64,000 nucleotides of DNA from Larus michahellis (lineage: Eukaryota > Chordata > Aves > Charadriiformes > Laridae), in NCBI RefSeq assembly GCF_964199755.1, contig NC_133896.1, positions 92,116,215 to 92,180,214 of the forward strand, read 5' to 3'. Each line of letters opens with the position of its first letter. The first letter of the stretch is position 1. A program made the translations under genes and the position numbers. Below, piece after piece: positions 47,886-64,000 of the stretch. Below the pieces are notes generated by a model. That model was not told the origin of the DNA and did not search any database. It saw only the letters and a list, made by a program, of their open reading frames with translations.

Positions 47886-48200
47886 GGTGGCAGCCGCTCC
47901 GTGCCGCTCCCAGCCGCGCCGCTCCCGTCTTCCCGCTCAGGCGGGGCAGGGCCTGCTGGCGGGGCGGGGCCGGGGCCGGGCCTGGGGCTCCAACCTGCGT
48001 TTGGGCCTTCCGAAGCGGGAGGCGGCGGGCGGGACCGGCCGGCCCCTGGTCAGGCCCGCGGGGGCGGGAGGCGGGGATGGCCCCGGGGACGCGGCTGGGC
48101 CGGGGCGGGGATGTTTAGCGTTTGGTACGACAGAGCGGGCGGGCCCGGCTGCGCGGGCTTGGCGGAGCGCCTCCCGACCCGCGGTCTGCTAGAAACGATG
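47240..48200. promoter_or_regulatory. CpG island at the minus-strand stefin start
   Basis: Dense CpG and high GC from about 47240 to 48200, covering exon 1 (47885-47820) and about 300 bases upstream. GC boxes such as GGGGCGGGG occur near 47960. There is no TATA box at a suitable distance. This is a housekeeping-type promoter. Confidence 0.85.
47820..47885 (-). CDS. Minus-strand stefin, coding exon 1
   Basis: ATG at 47885-47883. The frame [19 protein letters not shown], then ADE, ends GAG|GTGAGT; human stefin B starts MMCGAPSATQPATAETQHI. Confidence 0.95.
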
Positions 48201-49380
48201 GAAGCGGGGTGGGGGGGGGAAGAGCTAAAAGCAAGAGTTGCCATAAAAAGCTGCCTCCACTAAAAGGCTGCGGCCTGTCCGCGGCGGGTGGCACCTCTGT
48301 GAGACATCCAGCCTTTGGGAAACCCCCCTGGTGAGACTTCAGGTCTTTAGCTAAATTTCCCTCCCCCCACCAGTTTAAACATCCAGATTCCTTGGAAAAC
48401 CACCAACAACAACAACCTACCCTCCTACCCCCCTTGCCAGCATCCCTTGGTACGTTTGGTAAATATAACCCTAAATTGAACAGCAGCCAGATACTGCATA
48501 CTGAATGGACCTCCTGTGCTGGTAGGGAGGGCATGGTGAGAAGACTGAAACAGGGTGGGGAAGAACTATTTCTTTTCCCCTGGTATCACCTCCCTCCTCT
48601 GTGGGGAGGAAATAAACGCTCCTCCGCTGGGGCCATGGCCGGGCGGAGCTCTGCCGGGGGTGTGAGCAGAGCGGGGGTGAAGGATCAGGCCCCTCACTGG
48701 GTGGGTTCCCTGCCCATCAGACAACTTTTCCAATGGAAATCCCACCACAGAGCTGATACACTCTTTGCTCCTGTCCCCACTGCTGCTGCTTCTCTACCGG
48801 ATGGTTCAGCAAATGCCACATTGGCTCATGCTTTCCAGGACATTTTTCAGCCACGGTGGCAGGGTGGGATGGGACAGCCATTCACATGGGCAACTTCTGG
48901 TGGGACATGCCAGTGGAGGTTCTCAGGCTTGAGCTTTCAACAGACGGTGTTACCCAACTTGTCTTCATCAGTGTCGTCTTGTGTGACAGACAGACAGGCT
49001 TTCGGATGGGTGTCTGAGCAAACTTCCTCTTCTCCTGGACCTGGCAGGATGAGAACATGCACCCTCCTCCCTGAATGGGAAAAAAGGGCTTGGTTGCAAA
49101 TCACCTTCAGGAGGGGAGTCCTTTCTCACTGAACTCCCCTTCCAGCTGCGTCTGCATCACTAGGGTGTGTGGAGCTTCAGCCTCAGAGCTCAGGGTACAG
49201 GTGCAGTGAGGGTGGGGAGGGAGATCCCCAGCAAATTGTTGCTATAAAATTATGGCAGCTGTTGGAGTCTCATTTGATGTACTTTAAAAAGGTAGAATGT
49301 ATTTTAGGAGGTAGACTCTCTCACTTAGCAAGAGGAAACAGCTGTAAAAAGGCTATGAGGCTTTGTGAAACCGGACGCTT
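48201..49380. other. Intergenic spacer
   Basis: No gene was recognised. A 246-aa open frame at 48392-49132 (+) has no known resemblance and uneven composition; I do not call it a gene. Confidence 0.6.
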
Positions 49381-49894
49381 TGTATAAACAATACATGCCT
49401 TGCTAATGAATTTACCCTTGGAGAAGAACAGAGGGTTGATAACAAGGGAACATCCCTCCGCAGAAGGCGCCGAAACTGGCTGAAACCCGGACAGCCGCTG
49501 AATGAAGCATAAAGTCAACAAAGATCTGCAGTAACTGGGGAAAGGAACAGGCGGCAGTGGGAGATCGCGACCACTGACTCAGAGCGTGAACAGAACTACA
49601 CCACCTCCCCCCACCCCCGTGCACGCGCACATCAATTAAAAGACATAAGCAAGAGACTGTGCTAACCAATAGAAATTGTTAAGATAAAGTACTAATCAAT
49701 AATTATGATTCAGGGTGTGTATTTCAGTGTTTTGAACTGCATGAATATTCCCAGGAGCACGTACTCCGGCGTGCTAGCTTTGTGGATTACCACCTAGCAC
49801 CCATCTCTGCAGAAATGATTTAAATAAATACCACTGCTCTGTGTGTCTATTGGTGTCTTGCACACCGGGTAAATGACCCCGCTTTGGGACAACA
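49381..49894 (+). mobile_element. Probable solo LTR, about 0.5 kb
   Basis: Begins TGTATAAACAATACATGCC and ends TGGGACAACA. AAATAAATACCACTGCTCTG near 49821 gives an AATAAA-type signal in the R region. It is followed by a TGTCTTGCACACCGGGTAAA stretch of the kind seen in U5. No clear target duplication was found, so the ends may be off by a few bases. A fossil LTR of an avian endogenous retrovirus. Confidence 0.6.
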
Positions 49895-52020
49895 TCATCA
49901 TACGCCAGGGTACAAATTCCTTTTAGGTAAAGAACAAAAACCACCTGAAGAATGGAAACCACCCAAAGAATGAAAAACACCCAAATGTCAACACCTACTG
50001 TGTGCAGAGCCCATGAGTATTGCTCTCCAAACAAGGCAGCCAGTGATGACCTTCTGTTTCTCACACTGTGTGTGTTCACAGACAGTCTTCGTTTTGCATC
50101 CTGTGTCGTTTTCATTTAATTCATTAAGCACTTCTATCTTTTCAATGCTGTCAGCTTCGGTTCAGGGGCCGCTGTACTGGTTTTTGCCCGTAGGAATGAT
50201 TCACCAGCACTAAAACTACTTGGCTACGGAGATTTTTCAAAGCACGGGCCCTAACAGAAGTACTTTTTTTAGCCCTTTCTGCCATCTAGTGCCCATCTCC
50301 GTTCGTGCAGTTAGACTCAGGAGACCACGGGTTCTCAGTTCTGTACCCTAAATTAAGCCTAGATGCCACACTCAGCAGCCTGGGGAAGGGACCTCTTTTT
50401 TCAGAAGCAATGAGCAACTCCCACTGGGTCTGGGGTAGACTGTGGTTTCCAAAAGTGTGGCCGCAAGAATTCATGTTTTCGAACTCTCTTTTTTTTTCCC
50501 CTTTTAACCTGCTATGCCATAGCTTTAATCAAATATTGTAATTTGCAGGCCTTACATTTAAAGTTGGATTGGTTCCTCCATGGTGTAATTAAAATCTGAG
50601 CCCACTTCGAGGTGCACGTAACAAACCAACAAAAGCGTTAAAATAGCTTGTCTTAATAGTGCCCTTCTTGGGTTTCTGGACTCCCACTGTGCTCTACTAA
50701 GCCAAAACTCCTCTTCCTCGTCAGCAACAAGTGGAGGTGGCAAAACAAAGTTTTTAATGCAGTAATGTCACCTGTAAGTTTTATTTGCCTGCCCTGACAA
50801 AAGAACAACCAAGCGAAAACAGCAACAAGAGAGTTGTGGTATTTTCCTCAATGCATTCACGCAGTCCTTCGGTCTCGGCTCACACCAAGCTGCAGGCCCG
50901 TCTGCCTTTCCACAGCGGTGTGGACTACCTTCATGTTTGACGAGGGAGGGTACTGACATCTTCACCTCAGACGCTTGTTCTCGCACGCACGATCTGGGAG
51001 GAGGGAAATAAGTTCTGCAATGTAACCCCACCCCTCATGCCAAGCTGTCGAGAGGTGCTTTTTCTCTCATCGGGCTGCAACAAACAGCTCTTCTCATGAC
51101 TCTCTTACTTCAACCTTTCCAGCATGGATGGAGAGGAACCAGGTATGCCTTGCAAAACCAGGAGCACTTACGTCTGCATTTGGGGGAGTGGGACAAGTGT
51201 CAAGAGTAATGAAGTTCCGCTACGCTCTCTGCTGAAGTCCTTACTGTTTTTCTTTAGGTGCAGTCCACCCTTCTTGTACTAGGTGCCCTCTCGTCAAGAT
51301 GAGCCAGGAGGGAAATAATCTAGTAGGTGGCCTACAGGAGCCAAAACAGAGCCAATTTACCCATTTGTCGTTGTCCATGTCTCAGAGCACAGGCCTGTAC
51401 GCCTTCCTCATCCAGTCATCTACCAACACACACGCTTCAGATATTCACCCACTCCTGCGATCGTATTACCACCTCTGGGGGCTGTTTCTCTATCCCTAGC
51501 TCCTCCATTTCGCCTTGTTCCATTTGTTTTGTATCATCAGGCCCCACCCAGTGTCGTCACAACTAGCGCAATGCTCCGTGTAGGTGTGAGGCAGATTAAT
51601 ATGGCAAAGCACAACACTGACTATGGTGTGAGAGGGTTAGCCATGTATGCCATGTGGGATATTACAGCAGCAACACTTCGTTAAGCATACAACTACTAGC
51701 GACATAATCAATCATGGATACATCTCATTGTGCTCTCGCAACGTTCTCCAGGGGGTGGGAGGGGATTTACAAGCTGTTCTCCCCCTCCACCAAAGCAGGC
51801 AGGCGGGAGGTAAAGGTACCTCAGCTGGAGGAAACCAGCAGGAACCTAGTAGCTTGGTCTAGTGCAATGGAGTCTATGAAGAGTATTGTCCAGTATTTCC
51901 TGCTGGGCAGAAAGGAGAGATTGGGACATTACTAAATATAAATAGCAGGGCGCTCTGTCACATTAAATACTTTACATGTTCACACCCTTGGCTGTACACA
52001 GCGTGCAGGATGTTGGGGGC
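49895..52020. other. Intergenic spacer and possible distal CASR 3' UTR
   Basis: No gene or repeat recognised. A CTCF-like motif lies at 50279-50292 and a minus-strand AATAAA at 50780-50785, which could end a long CASR 3' UTR. Confidence 0.5.
50279..50292 (-). promoter_or_regulatory. Candidate CTCF site
   Basis: Minus strand reads GCACTAGATGGCAG, 13 of 14 positions of the CTCF core (CCASYAGRKGGCAS). It lies between a housekeeping-type stefin gene and the tissue-restricted CASR, a plausible boundary position. Binding is unproven. Confidence 0.35.
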
Positions 52021-52023
52021 TTT

Positions 52024-52029
52024 TTTATT
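52024..52029 (-). terminator. CASR: Candidate polyadenylation signal of CASR (AATAAA)
   Basis: TTTATT on the plus strand, about 510 bases past the CASR stop codon. CASR messages are known with alternative 3' ends, so a further one at 50780 is possible. Confidence 0.4.
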
Positions 52030-52535
52030 TTCCCCATGACCGTGCTTTCCCCAAGTGAAACCGTGTACCTTACTTTTGTAGAGCTGAGAGTCCTGATGCA
52101 CATGGTTACAGATCACATATACTGGATAAAGAGGGAATATTATACATAGTGGGAAAGAGGAATATTATACATAAATGTAAAAGCAGAGTATAGTGGAATT
52201 GCCTAGTGCCTCCCATAGTCAGCTGAATTGCAGTCTGGCAGGAAAAGCTTATGGAGGCAAGGCAGCATGCAGACTTCTGCTTAAGCCCCACCAGAGGCAA
52301 TCTTCACTTGTCCTTCTGAGGTGTCCTGGTTTTGATAAAGCGAACGCAAATTCAGTCCAAGGCTCCCCAGACACAGTCCTTCCTCTGGAGGCACGTGTGT
52401 TACCCTGCCGGCGCTAACAGTAAGGTGTGGTGGGGCTGTGTCACAGGAGCGTGTCTTTGTTGTCTTTCCCATTCAGAAGCAAGAGGTGAGCAAGTTCCTC
52501 TTGGGGACTGGTGTGCTTTTCATGATCTTCTTTCG

Positions 52536-61147
<8,612 letters not shown>

Positions 61148-61175
61148 CTAGAGAGAGAGACAGACAGAGACAGAG
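61148..61175. repeat. GA/CAGA simple repeat at the CASR exon acceptor
   Basis: GAGAGAGAGACAGACAGAGA on the plus strand. On the gene strand it is a long CT-rich tract ending in TCTCTAG and so serves as the polypyrimidine tract of the exon at 61147. Confidence 0.85.
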
Positions 61176-64000
61176 AGCATGAATGCCTGCGTGTCACTAC
61201 CCTACCACAGCACACATCTGCTATGGGGACAAAACTGCAAATAACCACCTTATTACAGTCTTTAATGTCTTAAAAAGCACTTAATCACAACAGTAGCAGG
61301 CTTTCTCTTATAGACATCACACGCCCACACAGAGCCTATACAAACCTCATGGACAGCACAAGGTATCATGGCCCTCAGAGTGGACGGCACCCGTCAGTAA
61401 CACTTTGCTTACTGGTTGCTACCCCATCAGTTTTTTAGCATTGCTTCCAGCCACCTCTGCAAGCCCACAGCTGTCCTTCGGGGCAGAGAACTGGCAGCAG
61501 CCACTGGAGTGTTTCGGTCACCCACGCATCCCTCTTAGCCCATATTCTTGCAACCATTCTGCGTAAATGCTCTCAGATGGCATCACTCATCTCTGAATGA
61601 TCAATCACTCAGAAATGGTAATGGATGAGAAACAATTCAAACTTGACTTTTGATTGAAAAACCCCAAGCCAAATGCACTTCAGTAAAAAACAACAAATCA
61701 AGCTCATTCACCACATGGCAGGCCTGGAGAATTCATACCACTTTTTTTTTTTTTGGCTCCTGTCTCCTGGTTGCGTAGTTTCAAGTAATCACATTCTGCC
61801 TGTCCCCACATGTTTGCTCCTGTAATTTTCACCTCCTGCCTTAAACTCTCATATGCGGACAAGAGCAGTTAATCCCAGGGACAACTGCAGTTGCAAAATT
61901 CACGATCGAGATAGCCTGACAGGCAGACCAAAGAAACTGCAGCATGAAAGAAAGACGATACCGGCAACTGTGACACAATTCATCAACATCATATTTTTCT
62001 TCAAAAGTTAGTTGCTGGTTTATGCACTTATCAGATTTTTTTTTTCTCCCTCATTTAATGGATGTTCTTAGTTTCTCTGTAGAGCTCACCTATGGAAAGC
62101 TGAGGTGACTCTGAGAGCACCTGGCTGTCAGCTGTCCCTAGACCACTGCAGGACTTGTTGCTGTGGTTCTAGCACCTGTGACAGCTTGTACTCCCAGTTC
62201 TCTCTCTCTGTCACCTGTGGGTGCCCAAACATACAATCCTGGATGGCAAAATGTAAGAAAAAACAAAATGCAATCAATTTGTCTGGGCAGGCAGAGCCCT
62301 CCTCATCCCATAGACATAGAACAGACAATATTGTTTTGATGAAGCCTTTTCACCTGGAAACACAGGGACAGGGGAACAAAATAATTTCATTAATTCCTGT
62401 CACTTTCGTAAATTGTCTCATTTTTCTCTGTTTCCTTTCGGGATCCTCCTATCTCAAGCTAAAATCCCCAGAGCTACAGAGATACCCTCCTTTCACTGCC
62501 TATATCAATGCCAGCCTGAGAGAGTCTGGAAAAATCACAGTAGTACTACTCAGGACGTGGCTGACAATACCTTTTCAGCTTTGTGTGATGTTGATGGAAG
62601 TACATCAAAATATTGCCACAGTATTCAGTCTTTGAATAACGGGTGAGATGGCGGAGGCAGGATTTTTTTCTGTCTTTCTCAGCCCTGCTGGCCCTCCTCT
62701 GTAGACCAGCTCCTCCATAAGGTGTGCAGCTGCGATGATCTCACTGAAGAGCCAGCACTTTTCCCTAGAAGATCTCACCTTCTGATGGATATGGCAAAAG
62801 AAGGTGCCCTGCTCTGGCACATTGCTGTGGAGAGCTGGGGCATTGCCTGTTGTGGGGAGGAAAAGAGGAGACTGCTTTCCTCTCCTCCCTCTCGTCCTTG
62901 AGCGGCACCCAGGAAGATGCTACTTGCCCAGCTCCAGCAGGGAATAGAGAGAGAACAGGGCAGAGGCAGCTCTGAGGTCAGAATGGGTGACCTGCAGATC
63001 CAGAGTGGTGTCTGTACTGTATCAACTCACTTTGGCCTCGTCTGCAGTGGGACTGCAATCCTGGACACGTTAGCAGGAACTCTGTCCACCAGCAGCGTAG
63101 GTCCCAAGCAGGGAACCGTGTTCTTCTGCAGGCTCTAGCACCTACCACAGGGTGACACCTGGAGCTTTGACATCCAGATCAGATTTGACTTGTCATGCTG
63201 AGCTGAATGTCGTGTTTCTCCTCACTCTAATTCGGTATCACGCTCTCATGCAGCACTGCAGCACTCTGCTAAACGACATGAGGTTATCCTGACTGGATAT
63301 CACTGCTGGATTGACTGTTACCTGTATGGACAGGAATGCAGACCTTGCACTTCTTTTGATTACAGTTACTACACACATTAGGAGACAATTTTGCAAAAGC
63401 CATATTGAAGATTCTTCAGTTCAAGTTCTGCCTCTTTTGGTGAGCTGCAGTGGCAGGAGGTCAGCTGGTCTTATGGCCCGCGAGACAAATGGTGGAGAAA
63501 TTTCTGGATTCCCCAGATGCATTATTTTGGTTTAATTTCATAATATTCAACTCGATTAGTCTATTCCTTTGCCTTACCTCCTGACGTTAGGCTTCTTAGA
63601 AAGTAATACGTACCCATGGCTACTGGTGGGGTTTTGTAGGATTAGTTTAGCAGCATTTTTCCCTTGGTCACACACACACACTACACCTGAGGATTCAGGT
63701 TATAAACCATTTCATGTATGGGCTGATATCTCTATCTGGTGGGGTAAATATTAATATAAAAGCACTGATCTGCACTTAATGTTGTCTTTCCCCAGGCCCA
63801 GAATAGCAGCTTCAGCTATGCAGCCATAGCTGTGGAGCAAGAGAGCACAGGTATATCAGTTCATGCAGGAAAGATGCATGCCCTATTTAAAATCCCAAAT
63901 GGAAGTGCAACAGGAAAAACAGGAGTAACAAACCCCATTTTCTCTTTCCAACAAATACCAAAGTTTGCCTTCAGGTCTAAATTTCTGATGGTAACTGTAG
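61148..64000 (-). other. CASR: CASR upstream intron, runs off the window
   Basis: I searched the minus strand for the large flytrap exon that precedes exon 5 and found none, so it lies beyond 64000. A poly-T run at about 61742-61755 and a CA run near 63671 are the only low-complexity items. No repeats or other genes were recognised. Confidence 0.75.

Noticed and set aside
47155-48263. Long open frames in the stefin CpG island (up to 291 codons)
   Set aside because: Same composition effect; they overlap the true stefin exon 1 in other frames.
52321-52345. TGTCCTGGTTTTGATAAAG in the CASR 3' region, resembling an LTR start
   Set aside because: Similarity covers only about a dozen bases with no LTR body behind it.

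Overview
The window is vertebrate nuclear DNA, almost certainly from a bird. The evidence is GT-AG spliced genes with small coding exons and long introns, two CpG islands at gene starts, and interspersed repeats dominated by CR1 (chicken repeat 1) LINEs with a few avian-type LTR elements. Five genes of the conserved CASR - stefin - MIX23 (CCDC58) - FAM162A neighbourhood (human 3q21) can be read exon by exon. There is no sign of prokaryotic, CRISPR or viral-genome content beyond old endogenous retrovirus remains.

Layout, left to right. Bases 1-2336 are intergenic and hold a 1-kb CR1. 2337-11399 (-) is FAM162A, five coding exons, 151 aa. 11400-11740 is a short head-to-head promoter inside a CpG island. 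11741-24548 (+) is MIX23/CCDC58, five coding exons, 144 aa; its introns hold a 0.7-kb CR1 and a 2.8-kb CR1 split by a solo LTR. 24549-33200 is the MIX23 3' UTR, a CR1 fragment, a decayed and internally duplicated LTR retrovirus remnant, and a clean solo LTR with a perfect 5-bp target duplication. 33201-41033 (+) is a complete 98-aa stefin (type 1 cystatin) gene. 42281-47885 (-) is a second complete 98-aa stefin gene, tail to tail with the first and starting in a CpG island. 47886-52535 is intergenic with a probable solo LTR and the CASR 3' side. 52536-61147 (-) holds the last three coding exons of CASR, the calcium-sensing receptor; its upstream exons lie beyond the right edge.

How the genes relate. 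MIX23 and FAM162A encode small mitochondrial proteins and share one divergent promoter. The two stefins are cytosolic inhibitors of papain-like cysteine proteases. One has a CpG-island promoter, the other a TATA-like start region. CASR is a class C GPCR for extracellular calcium. The most notable point is the inverted stefin pair: the copy in the orientation of mammalian CSTA carries stefin-B-like sequence, while the stefin-A-like N-terminus sits on the oppositely oriented copy.

I found no clearly undescribed system. The points most worth following are the stefin duplication, the compact shared mitochondrial-gene promoter, the short CASR tail, and the layered transposon history.
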